Position numbers and translations under genes: made by a program. A model generated the notes under the pieces. The model did not search any database, had not been told where the DNA came from, and saw nothing but the letters and a program-made list of their open reading frames with translations. Below, piece by piece: positions 56,754 to 64,000 of a DNA stretch of 64,000 bases; within the stretch, counting starts at the first letter, position 1, and each line of letters begins with the position of its first letter. This DNA comes from Paeniglutamicibacter kerguelensis (lineage in GTDB: Bacteria > Actinomycetota > Actinomycetes > Actinomycetales > Micrococcaceae): positions 434,001-498,000 of the forward strand of contig NZ_JAGIOF010000001.1 in the NCBI RefSeq assembly GCF_017876535.1, in the 5' to 3' direction.

Positions 56754-58862
56754 GTGACGATGACTGAAGACTATGCTTGGCGTCCTAATTTTGGGGGTAA
56801 AGCCAATGCGAATGGGGAAAAGTACGTTGAAAAATCCTTGGGGGGAAATCCACGTGAAATATACCTTGATGAACTGAAAACCCTGCTCCGAGAGGACTCT
56901 GCAACGGCGCTGGTCATGCTCGGTGGCCATGGCGACGATCGGGTTGCGCTCCTGGCTCTCGCACAGGGACAGGTGGCCGAGGACAACGAGCTCATCTACG
57001 TCGTCGGAACGGCTTATGCCCAAAGGCTGAACTACGGGGCACTTGCATTCCTGCTGACCGATATCGGACCAAATGATTCAATTGGGCCCGCCGACGTCAT
57101 TCGTTCCATTTCGAAGATGGCACGTCCTGCCGGCTGCCGGCCCGTGGTCGTGGTGCAGTTTCCGCAGCTACTGGATGCGCAATCACGCGCCGTACTGTCG
57201 CAAATGGCCTACAGCCGCAGCATTCTGCTGGTCATCTTGGCCGCCCATGCAGAATTCCTGCCCGCCGAGTTCGTTCCACTCTGCGGCGGCCCGGGGTACC
57301 ACGAAGTAAACGTTGATCCGTTTACCGTTGGTGAGGCGCACCAAGCGCTCATCGATGAATTTGGAGTTGTGCCCACACCGGTGGCCACCGCAGAAATGTG
57401 GCGCCGCAGCCAAGGCTGCCCCGGGTGGTTGGAAGCTCTTGCACACGACGCCGTTGCCAGCGGAAAACTTGCGGTTCGTGATGGACATCTGATCCTGGAA
57501 CATGGGCCGTGGCCGCACGGAGCCAGGGTCGAGTCCATGGCACTCTCCCAATTATCCATCTTGAGTGACGCCGAGCGCCGGCTGGTTCAACGTCTTGCCG
57601 CTGCAGGATCGATGACTATATCGCCGCTGAAGGAAAGCGAGCTTGCCGACGTCGACCACCTGATTGGGTGGGGCTTCGTGGAGCGCATCGGCAATAATCG
57701 GGAGGCCATCAGGCTCAGTTCAAGACTTCTCGAAGACGTGCTCAGGAGCGAAATGCATGTAGAACCGTCGAACCAAAACTCGAGTACCGGATCCGATGAA
57801 GGAAACTTCTTCGATTTCATCTCCGGTCACCCCAATGGGTATCGGGAATTGGCTGGCAGTGAGAACACCCGGGCGTTCGACTTGTGCCGGTTGCTCGATG
57901 GTTTGCGGAGCAGTCTACTGGACGGAGAGCTGGAGGACGCCGAGCAGGCCATCCATCGGATACTCCCCGAGTATCTTGAAGAACTTCCAGCGGAACTTTT
58001 CGAGGTCATCGCCGTGGCGCAGGCTATCTTGCATGTCATCGCCGACCGATTTCACCAGGCAGAGCCAGTTCTCGACTCGATGTATGCCCAGTTGGAAGAC
58101 TCCGAGGCAACATACGATTTGTGGCTCATACGATCCATGCGGAACTTTATTCAAGATATCGGCGATCCGTCGCGGCATACCTCGTTGCCTTTCACCGAAC
58201 ACTGGGATTCGGCTCGATGGTGGTTTACCGAATTGCTGGCCTCGCCGGAGACTACTGCGGGGCGTGACCTGCAAATCACCGATGAGCTCCACGAGAATGT
58301 CAGCCAGCGAGAACTTCTCGAGTTGATTGTCGGGCTGCGGCATGGATATCAATTCCACAATCGGCTTTCGGATCATAAGGTCGATTGTGCATCATCTAGG
58401 TCAGGAACCGCGTTGACACTCATGGCTTCCGTTTCAGAACGCGACCTTGAATCCAAGCTGCTGGCAGGGCTGGAAGCAATGATTGACGCTGGGCTGGTGG
58501 TTTTTGCCCTTCCACGTGCCAATGGCGCGCTGGAAAAGCTCTCGCCATCCGGCCAATCGTTGGTTGCAAGTTGGGTCAATCGTCGACGCAAGAGCAACAC
58601 CTCGCATTCGAAGGCCGCGCGCGAAGAATTCCTGGAAGGCGAAAGCCCGCTTCTCGAAGTACTGACCAGACGCGAGAAATTTGTTGCCACGGCAGCTGCG
58701 CAAGGACTGAACAACCAACAAATCGCCAAGGATGCCGGCGTTTCGATTCGTACGGTGGAGGGGCATCTCTACCAGATCTACTCCAAATTGGCGATTGGTG
58801 GACGAAGGGAATTGAGCACAATGGTTGCTTCGCTGGAAATCGGCAGTGGCGTCAAAGTATGA
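56754..58862 (+). CDS. Large LuxR-type regulator 2 with degenerate P-loop
   Basis: A 702-aa paralogue of the flanking genes. The P-loop position reads GGHGDDRVA (residues 57-65), so the Gly-Lys-Ser/Thr is gone and ATP binding in the usual way is not expected. Walker B position reads VVVVQFPQ (131-138), again without acidic residues. The central region is shorter by about 200 residues than in its neighbours. The C-terminal HTH is intact (LTRREKFVATAAAQGLNNQQIAKDAG, then RTVEGHLYQIY at about 666-676). GTG 56754 and ATG 56760 are both possible starts. The stop overlaps the next gene's start as ATGA, so it is translated together with regulator 3. Confidence 0.84.
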   Translation: MTMTEDYAWRPNFGGKANANGEKYVEKSLGGNPREIYLDELKTLLREDSATALVMLGGHGDDRVALLALAQGQVAEDNELIYVVGTAYAQRLNYGALAFLLTDIGPNDSIGPADVIRSISKMARPAGCRPVVVVQFPQLLDAQSRAVLSQMAYSRSILLVILAAHAEFLPAEFVPLCGGPGYHEVNVDPFTVGEAHQALIDEFGVVPTPVATAEMWRRSQGCPGWLEALAHDAVASGKLAVRDGHLILEHGPWPHGARVESMALSQLSILSDAERRLVQRLAAAGSMTISPLKESELADVDHLIGWGFVERIGNNREAIRLSSRLLEDVLRSEMHVEPSNQNSSTGSDEGNFFDFISGHPNGYRELAGSENTRAFDLCRLLDGLRSSLLDGELEDAEQAIHRILPEYLEELPAELFEVIAVAQAILHVIADRFHQAEPVLDSMYAQLEDSEATYDLWLIRSMRNFIQDIGDPSRHTSLPFTEHWDSARWWFTELLASPETTAGRDLQITDELHENVSQRELLELIVGLRHGYQFHNRLSDHKVDCASSRSGTALTLMASVSERDLESKLLAGLEAMIDAGLVVFALPRANGALEKLSPSGQSLVASWVNRRRKSNTSHSKAAREEFLEGESPLLEVLTRREKFVATAAAQGLNNQQIAKDAGVSIRTVEGHLYQIYSKLAIGGRRELSTMVASLEIGSGVKV

Positions 58863-61501
58863 GAACCCTTGGCCACGTAGTAGCCGACCGAGCCGCTCAC
58901 GATGCACGTTCCGAGCTCATCAAATTGATGCGTGAACAAACATCGAACGGGGCGGTGATATCCGGACCGATCGGCAGCGCGAAGACTGCGTTGCTGGCCG
59001 ACGTGCTCGGTGGGGAATTCGAGGGAGCGGTGCATCTGCTCTGTTCGCCGATTTTGGGCGAAAACGTGTTCGGAGCCCTTTCGCCATTGCTAATCGACTT
59101 TGAGGCACAGCTGTCCGAAATTAGTGTTCTACGTTATCTCACGCATCGTTTCGCGCCCACGAGCGGCGGATCCAAGCCACTTGTCGTGGTCGAAGAAGCA
59201 CATTTCTTGGACGTAGCAAGCGCCTTTGTCCTGTCGCAACTGGCGTTGGCCGGAAGCATAAGGTTGGTCCTGCTGGCCGTCGGGCAGGGGCATACCGAAC
59301 CCGTGGTTGCCAGCACGGAACTCGGTGCGCGCCTGGGGCGAATATCGCTCGCTGCATTGTCATTGCACGAGGTGGCGGACTTTGCGCGGCAGCTCCTTGG
59401 TGGACCTCCCACAAGCGCAACCACACATTCGATCGCTGCGGCCTGTGCCGGCAACCCCTTGCTTGTTAGCGCCTTCCTGCGCTCTGCATGCGAGCAAGAA
59501 ATCCTCATTGAATCAAAGGGCTGGTACATCCTTACTCAATCGCACGTGGACAATGACTTGCATTTGTCCACTGCGGTATCGGAAATCCAAAAACGTTTGA
59601 ATGTTGCAGATGCAAAGGCACTTGAGGTCCTGGCGCTGGGAGGGGCCGAAGAAGTTTCAGTCCTGGAAGAAGTCTCTGGTGCGGACATTGGACGGCTGCT
59701 GGGCACAGGACTAGTGAAATACGTGGCCGAATCCAGGGTAGAAATCGCGGCGCCGTTGTACGCGCAGATTCTTCGTGACCTCGTACCTCCTGGGCGAAGC
59801 GCACAGTTGTGGGGACACGTATCGAAGCTGACACCGGCCTACGGAAGTCTGCCCCATTCCTTGCTATGGGCCTGTGAAAGCGGAGACAGCGTCTCAACCG
59901 AACGTTTCATTGATGCCATTTCCAAGGCAAATGACGGCCTGGACTTTCTCAATGCCTGGAGGCTGTGCCAGCTCACCGGGGCGCTTGAAACCAATTCGGA
60001 CATCGCCATGCACGGTGCCAAGGCAATGTTGGGGCTGAAGCGCTTTCAATCAGTCGCTGGAATCGTGGATCGGGCCCTGCACCAGTGCGACGATCTCAGG
60101 CTCCTGCGAGAATTCAAATCGCTGAGGGCAACCGCCCTATGGCATGGCGGAGACACCGATGATGAGATTGGGGCGTTGCTACAAGACTGGAAGGTCCGCA
60201 CCGAGCTCATTCAATCCAAGGATGCATCGGCCGACATCGCTGAAGTCGCGCTCAACAGGCGGGCGATCGAGGTATTGGAACTTTGGGTCGATCTGGCAGC
60301 CCGGCAAGACCCGCGGGCCATTTTGGCCAAGGCTCAACGGTTTGCGGCGAGTAGCGAATACGGAAGCCTTGAGTATCTCATTTGTCGAGATATCAGCAGC
60401 GGAATAATGATGACCCTCGGGCGTTTCGTGGAAGCCGCCGATACGGCGCTGGAATCGCTCAAGTCCATACCGTCAGGTTCCGTAAATGAGTACATTGCCG
60501 GATATCAGGTCATTTCCACCGCATTGCGCGCACTTTTCGCCGTAGGAGACTATGCGAAGATACGGGCTTTGGCTGTTTCACATGAACCGGAGTCACCTGA
60601 ACTACATCTGATTTGGAGTGGCACCCTGCACTTTTGGGCCGCGTTTTCCGCGGTCCAGGAAGGCCGCTGGAAACTCGCCGGCAAACTCTTGGAAGAGGCC
60701 CGGGCGGAGCTCGCGGTACACGACCCTGATCGGTTCTTCGTACTGGCAGAGGCCCTGCACGACTACGAATTATCCGAGTCCAGCCGTGACCCTGCATGCG
60801 ATGATCGAGGTTTCCGCGACAACCCGACGAATCGCGGGTACATGGGGTTGGAGAACTCCGACGCGACGTTGCTTGCTGCAGCGTATCGGAGCCTTTCGCG
60901 AGGCCTGGAGAATACCGGCTATCTGCAGAACCTCATCGAAAAAGCCCACGTCGAAAATCGTTTCCATACGGAACAGCAGCTACTGATCCTGCTTTGGAAA
61001 TCGGCGTCCGGGCCATCGAAAAACAACGAGGGAACGGCCAGGCTCCAGGAACTTTGCGCTCCCGGTGTTGGTCGCCGAAACGGCGCCTTGGCCGCTGCGG
61101 TCTCGACGACGGCCTCTACGGACACAACGACATTGGTGAATGCCGCAGAAGAGCTCTTCTCCAGCGGTGAAACCGGACTGGGCACCGAGCTCCTTGCCGT
61201 TTCCCTGCAGAACCTCGAAGGGACGAAGAGCGAACGCCTGCGCGGTGTCGTGCTGCGCAAGCTGGATTCCTGGATCAAGGAGCTGGGCGGAAAAGCCTGG
61301 GGCAACCTGGCCGAGGTCCTGAATGAAAGGGTTTTGACGAACCGGGAGAAAGAGATAATTTCCCTGGTTGGCCAAGGCCTAAGCAACAAGGAAATCGCAC
61401 GGGAGCTGGTGGTTTCTCAACGAACTGTTGAAGGCCACCTATACAGGGTCTTCGCCAAGCTTGGGATCAGCGGACGTGAGGAACTCGACGGCCAGCTGTA
61501 G
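58859..61501 (+). CDS. Large LuxR-type regulator 3
   Basis: An 880-aa protein and the best-preserved of the three. The P-loop GPIGSAKT (residues 36-43) has Lys and Thr but Ala instead of the preceding Gly. Walker B is complete: VVVEEAH at 109-115 with E112-E113. A winged-helix-like segment ACAGNPLLVSAFLR follows, then a long helical region, then the HTH (LTNREKEIISLVGQGLSNKEIARELVVS, then TVEGHLYRVFAKLGISG at about 856-872). ATG 58859 overlaps the regulator-2 stop by four bases; the frame is open back to 58571, but that is a shadow inside the preceding gene. Its 3' end was copied downstream (61621-62141). Confidence 0.86.
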   Translation: MRTLGHVVADRAAHDARSELIKLMREQTSNGAVISGPIGSAKTALLADVLGGEFEGAVHLLCSPILGENVFGALSPLLIDFEAQLSEISVLRYLTHRFAPTSGGSKPLVVVEEAHFLDVASAFVLSQLALAGSIRLVLLAVGQGHTEPVVASTELGARLGRISLAALSLHEVADFARQLLGGPPTSATTHSIAAACAGNPLLVSAFLRSACEQEILIESKGWYILTQSHVDNDLHLSTAVSEIQKRLNVADAKALEVLALGGAEEVSVLEEVSGADIGRLLGTGLVKYVAESRVEIAAPLYAQILRDLVPPGRSAQLWGHVSKLTPAYGSLPHSLLWACESGDSVSTERFIDAISKANDGLDFLNAWRLCQLTGALETNSDIAMHGAKAMLGLKRFQSVAGIVDRALHQCDDLRLLREFKSLRATALWHGGDTDDEIGALLQDWKVRTELIQSKDASADIAEVALNRRAIEVLELWVDLAARQDPRAILAKAQRFAASSEYGSLEYLICRDISSGIMMTLGRFVEAADTALESLKSIPSGSVNEYIAGYQVISTALRALFAVGDYAKIRALAVSHEPESPELHLIWSGTLHFWAAFSAVQEGRWKLAGKLLEEARAELAVHDPDRFFVLAEALHDYELSESSRDPACDDRGFRDNPTNRGYMGLENSDATLLAAAYRSLSRGLENTGYLQNLIEKAHVENRFHTEQQLLILLWKSASGPSKNNEGTARLQELCAPGVGRRNGALAAAVSTTASTDTTTLVNAAEELFSSGETGLGTELLAVSLQNLEGTKSERLRGVVLRKLDSWIKELGGKAWGNLAEVLNERVLTNREKEIISLVGQGLSNKEIARELVVSQRTVEGHLYRVFAKLGISGREELDGQL
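60959..61310 (+). repeat. Direct repeat, copy A (3' part of regulator 3)
   Basis: This 352-bp stretch of regulator 3 is repeated at 61621-61972, offset 662 bp. By eye only three positions differ (two at about 60993-60994 and one near 61123), so the duplication is recent. It ends at GGCAACCTGG just before the HTH. Confidence 0.9.
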
Positions 61502-61597
61502 GCGGGGGCTTCAACCATGCAGCTTTTTCTTCGAATGGCGTGGCTCCGATTTCACGTAGTGGATTGCAAAGAATTAGGTAGCTGCTACGCGTGAGCA
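61446..61597 (+). repeat. Direct repeat, second segment, copy A (end of regulator 3 and downstream flank)
   Basis: This 152-bp segment covers the last HTH codons, the stop codon and about 90 nt of downstream sequence including GTAGC-T-GCTAC (61578-61588). It matches 61990-62141 at an offset of 544 bp. By eye about 12 positions differ, so this part is more diverged than the first segment. Confidence 0.85.
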
Positions 61598-61986
61598 AGG
61601 GTGGATTTGCACTGCCTAAGCGTTTCCATACGGAACAGCAGCTACTGATCCTGTGTTGGAAATCGGCGTCCGGGCCATCGAAAAACAACGAGGGAACGGC
61701 CAGGCTCCAGGAACTTTGCGCTCCCGGTGTTGGTCGCCGAAACGGCGCCTTGGCCGCTGCGGTCTCGACGACGGCCTCTACGGACATAACGACATTGGTG
61801 AATGCCGCAGAAGAGCTCTTCTCCAGCGGTGAAACCGGACTGGGCACCGAGCTCCTTGCCGTTTCCCTGCAGAACCTCGAAGGGACGAAGAGCGAACGCC
61901 TGCGCGGTGTCGTGCTGCGCAAGCTGGATTCCTGGATCAAGGAGCTGGGCGGAAAAGCCTGGGGCAACCTGGCGAAGGCCCCCTAA
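61591..61986 (+). pseudogene. Truncated tandem copy of the regulator 3 C-terminus, HTH lost
   Basis: An open frame of 131 codons (from GTG 61591) repeats regulator-3 residues of about 700-817: RFHTEQQLLILCWKSASGPS and so on to KELGGKAWGNLA. It then leaves homology, ends KAP-stop, and lacks the first part of the HTH (118 bp net loss). Sequence matching the end of the HTH appears again out of frame at 61990-62045. The first ten residues (MSKGGFALPK) come from the neighbouring flank. It lacks both NTPase and DNA-binding parts and is best called a pseudogene fragment, although a small expressed peptide cannot be excluded. Confidence 0.8.
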
Positions 61987-62141
61987 TACGGGTCTTCGCC
62001 AAACGTGGGATCACCGGACGTGAGGACCTCGACGGTCGGCTGTAGGCGGGAGCTTCAATCATGAACCTTTTTCTTCGAGTGGCGTGGCTCCGATTTCACG
62101 TAGTGGATTGCGAAGAATTAGGTAGCTGCTACGCGTGAGCA
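61621..62141 (+). repeat. Direct repeat, copy B with internal deletion
   Basis: 61621-61972 matches 60959-61310, and 61990-62141 matches 61446-61597. In between, 17 bp (61973-61989) replace 135 bp of copy A, removing most of the HTH coding sequence. Copy B is thus a tandem duplication that later suffered a deletion of 118 bp net. Confidence 0.88.
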
Positions 62142-62467
62142 GGGGCCTTGCATTGTCTAGTGTTTGAGATACCCCAGAAGGTCCCGTTTGGTCGATGGCG
62201 TGAATCCGGTTCACATGATTCATGATTCCCAGACCGGGATCATCTGGTGGCAAGCGGATCCAATAGATGGGTCCACTTGTAAACAAAGGACTGGAGCCGG
62301 CGGTTGGCGATCCTCTCCAACGAGTGATCGACCCCCCCAGCAGCCGTCGGCTCCTTCCGGGTTCTCGCAAACGGCACAGTCCTACGACTCGCCGCCGATC
62401 CGGGCACCCCTGGTGTACGCGTTCCAGCGGTCGCGAGGTTTCCCGCGAAAAAACCATCGGATTACTT
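62142..62467. other. Unassigned decayed sequence after the duplicated regulator fragment
   Basis: About 326 nt with no convincing gene. The plus-strand frame opening at GTG 62135 (MSRGLALSSV) closes after ten codons. Short open frames on both strands do not resemble any family I know. It lies between two broken genes and is probably scar sequence; a highly decayed insertion element is possible, but no terminal repeats or transposase motifs were seen. Confidence 0.5.
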
Positions 62468-62850
62468 TCACAAAGCCGGGGCAATGCAAACTGCCCTGAC
62501 GCCAACGGCATCTCCCTGGCCAACGGTCACGCCGACCATTTCCCAGTCATCGCCTGACTTCCGTGTGCCATCGGGGTTGATCGCACGCGGAAAGAGGTCG
62601 TTGGTCAGCACCACTGCGGGCCAATGAATACGCCGTCGCCCAGTACTGCAGGTTCGTAGACCAGCGCATAGTTTTGTATTTTGCATCGATTGCCGAGTCG
62701 AACGCCGGGCCCGATATAGGCACCCCAGCCCACATTGCGCTGCTCGCCGAGAACGGCGTCTTCGCGTACCTGCGCCAAATGCCAGATATTGGTTTCAGCT
62801 CCCAAAAAGGCACTGAAGGCGACATCTGCAGATTCCTCAACATGCGTCAT
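62468..62850 (-). pseudogene. Broken sugar N-acetyltransferase (left-handed beta-helix, WxcM/WlbB-like)
   Basis: On the minus strand, 62850-62605 encodes MTHVEESADVAFSAFLGAET... with the hexapeptide-repeat pattern and the signature NRCKIQNYALVYEPAVLGDGVFIGP of UDP/dTDP-amino-sugar N-acetyltransferases. A one-base deletion near 62616 (in the GGCCCG-GCAGTG equivalent) shifts the frame. The continuation PAVVLTNDLFPRAINPDGTRKSGDDW and VGVTVGQGDAVGVRAVCIAPA lies in the next frame and stops at about 62470, some 70 residues before the expected end. Intact homologues are about 190-200 aa and modify sugars in surface polysaccharides. It is the remnant of a lost glycan locus. Confidence 0.82.
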
Positions 62851-62953
62851 TACTGATTCCCCAAATCATCAGTCAGCGAGATTCCTATTCTCCCTAACCT
62901 TGGAGGAAGAAGCCGCCTCTGCACAAGGGCCCAGCCCAGGGAATCCTTTGGGG

Positions 62954-63604
62954 CTACTGCTCGGTGGCGGGTGCCGCCATCTGGTCGCGTAGTCCGGGTT
63001 CCTTGCGAAGACCCGTGAGTCCATACCAAGCGAGGTTGACCACATGGGCCGCTACCGTGCGCTTGTCGGGATGCCGTGCATCAAGCCACCACTGGGCGGT
63101 CATGGCGACCATGCCCACCAGCATCTGCGCATAAATCGAGCCGTCTTCGGCGCTGAAGCCGCGGCGTGAGAACTCGTCGGCCAGAATGTGCTCAACCTGT
63201 TCAGTGACCTTGGTCAACAGTGTTGAGTATGTGCCTTCGGGCTGCGACGGGGGAGCATCTCGCACGAGAATGCGAAAGCCTTCGGTGCAGTCCTCTATGT
63301 AGGTCAAGAGAGCGAGCGCAGCCTTCTCGAGCAACACGCGCGAAGAATCATCGCCGGAAAGAGAATCAGTGATGCGCGTCAGCAACTCCCTGTACTCGTT
63401 GGTCACCACCTCCATATAGAGGGCTTCCTTGGAGCTGAAGTGTTCATAGACAACGGGCTTCGATACCCCGGCGGCGGTGGCGATTTCCTCGATGGTGGTT
63501 CCGTCAACCCCGCGCAGGGAGAACAACTGACGAGCGATATCGAGCAGTTGTAGTCGTCGCTGGACCCCGGTCATTCGGGTGCGGGGGCGTTGAATGGCAC
63601 TCAT
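62954..63604 (-). CDS. TetR/AcrR family transcriptional regulator
   Basis: A regulator of 216 aa. The HTH is clear: LFSLRGVDGTTIEEIATAAGVSKPVVYEHFSSKEAL. The C-terminal domain contains AALALLTYIEDCTEGFRILVRDAPPS, a pattern typical of the TetR_C family next to glmU in actinobacteria (Rv1019, from memory). It is divergent from tRNA-Gln and glmU. ATG 63604 (MSAIQRPRTR) and ATG 63613 (MKYMSAIQ) are both in frame; the first has AAG closer upstream. Ligand and targets are unknown. Confidence 0.87.
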   Translation of the reverse strand: MSAIQRPRTRMTGVQRRLQLLDIARQLFSLRGVDGTTIEEIATAAGVSKPVVYEHFSSKEALYMEVVTNEYRELLTRITDSLSGDDSSRVLLEKAALALLTYIEDCTEGFRILVRDAPPSQPEGTYSTLLTKVTEQVEHILADEFSRRGFSAEDGSIYAQMLVGMVAMTAQWWLDARHPDKRTVAAHVVNLAWYGLTGLRKEPGLRDQMAAPATEQ

Positions 63605-63739
63605 GTACTTCATCGTACGCAGGAAAAGCCGATTGTCGGGCTACAGACGGTCGGGACACGCATGGGCACCAAGTCGCATCAAAGGTCCCAGTCGTGGCAG
63701 AATAGTTGACTGTGTCCTAGAGCAGGCCTCGAAGCACAA

Positions 63740-63812
63740 TCCGCCCTGGTGTAATTGGCAGCACCCCAGCCTTTGGAGCTGTGGAGTATAGGTTCGAGTC
63801 CTATGGGCGGAA
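63740..63812 (+). tRNA. tRNA-Gln (anticodon TTG)
   Basis: A complete cloverleaf of 73 nt. The acceptor stem TCCGCCC (63740-63746) pairs perfectly with GGGCGGA (63805-63811), with discriminator A at 63812. The D-arm GTGTAATTGGCAGCAC, the anticodon loop CTTTGGA (anticodon TTG, reading CAA) and the T-arm ATAGG-TTCGAGT-CCTAT are standard. CCA is not encoded. The C-U at the base of the anticodon stem is a mismatch. It lies about 100 nt upstream of glmU. Confidence 0.96.
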
Positions 63813-63909
63813 CGCATCACCCAATGAAATTCTTGGTGAAATTCACAAGATAGAATGGTGAAGCCAGGCTGGGCCGGTCCGGCTAGCCAAAGTACAGGGA
63901 GTACAAATC

Positions 63910-64000
63910 TTGAGCGTTCAAGCCAACGCACCAGCTGCCGTCATTGTCCTAGCCGCAGGCGCGGGAACCAGAATGAAATCGGCTAAGCCCAAGATCCTTC
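63910..64000 (+). CDS. glmU: Bifunctional GlmU, N-terminal fragment
   Basis: The first 30 codons of a gene running out of the window. They encode MSVQANAPAAVIVLAAGAGTRMKSAKPKIL, where LAAGAGTRMKS-x-KPKIL is the nucleotide-sugar pyrophosphorylase signature of GlmU. GlmU makes UDP-GlcNAc by acetylating glucosamine-1-phosphate and then uridylating it. The start is TTG 63910 with GGGAG eight bases upstream (63897-63901). Position next to tRNA-Gln and a TetR gene fits the actinobacterial glmU neighbourhood. Confidence 0.9.
   Translation, partial: MSVQANAPAAVIVLAAGAGTRMKSAKPKIL

Noticed and set aside
58571..58858. Upstream start for regulator 3
   Set aside because: The extension is an out-of-frame reading of the regulator 2 HTH region. 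ATG 58859, overlapping the stop as ATGA, gives a normal N-terminus.
62142..62467. Insertion sequence remnant
   Set aside because: The location between two broken genes is suggestive, but no terminal inverted repeats, target-site duplication or transposase motif could be found.
61467..62523. Similar minus-strand ORF ends (LLTRSSYLIL-x-NPLREIGATP) in both repeat copies
   Set aside because: The similarity is explained by the nucleotide duplication; the frames run antisense to the regulator gene fragment and match no family I know.

Overview
The window is high-GC, gene-dense chromosomal DNA from an actinobacterium, most likely a member of the Micrococcaceae (Arthrobacter sensu lato). The evidence is mycothiol chemistry (Mca), a WhiB-type Fe-S regulator, an RpfB resuscitation factor, a short cis-prenyltransferase beside a hemolysin III-like protein, a Pmt O-mannosyltransferase, and frequent GTG/TTG starts. 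The family-level assignment is inference. Nearly all of the window is core genome; gene orders in several stretches match, from memory, those of Mycobacterium tuberculosis around Rv1080c-Rv1100, Rv3248c-Rv3277 and Rv1002c-Rv1018c.

Layout. 0-9 kb: end of ilvA, greA, a DUF4307 protein, mca, a small membrane protein, a DUF255 thioredoxin-like protein, trhA, a cis-prenyltransferase and a PIN-PhoH protein. 9-15 kb: an unknown protein, an A24 prepilin peptidase, a NUDIX hydrolase, and a TetR / 14-TM exporter / FAD monooxygenase cluster with twin operator-like dyads. 15-19 kb: fumC, beta-carbonic anhydrase, DUF4245, glpX. 19-36 kb: manA, an LCP protein, purE-purK, GtrA, a TIGR03089 protein, whiB2, a giant glycosyltransferase coupled to a DUF5719 protein, a zincin-fold protein, DUF3499, a Trm112-like protein, ahcY and a TIGR01906 membrane protein. 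36-47 kb: long-chain acyl-CoA synthetase, Pmt, rsmI, gabD, and a moxR-DUF58-transglutaminase operon. 47-54 kb: tatD, rpfB, rsmA (ksgA), ispE and an ABC-F ATPase. 63-64 kb: a TetR regulator, tRNA-Gln and the start of glmU.

The unusual part is 53.8-62.9 kb. Three consecutive large regulators (922, 702 and 880 aa) each combine an N-terminal STAND/AAA-like NTPase region, a long helical middle and a C-terminal LuxR helix-turn-helix. The second and third overlap by ATGA. Their P-loops are progressively altered: one keeps the lysine but loses the following Ser/Thr, one has lost the lysine, and one has Ala in place of the Gly before Lys. The 3' end of the third gene plus its downstream flank has been copied in tandem, and the copy has lost most of the HTH. 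After it lie a frameshifted, truncated sugar N-acetyltransferase and unassigned decayed sequence. This segment looks less GC-biased than its flanks and resembles an accessory insertion between the ABC-F gene and glmU. No target gene of the regulators is visible nearby.

Perfect or near-perfect inverted repeats separate many transcription units and are listed as terminators. No intact insertion sequence, prophage, CRISPR array or rRNA operon was seen.
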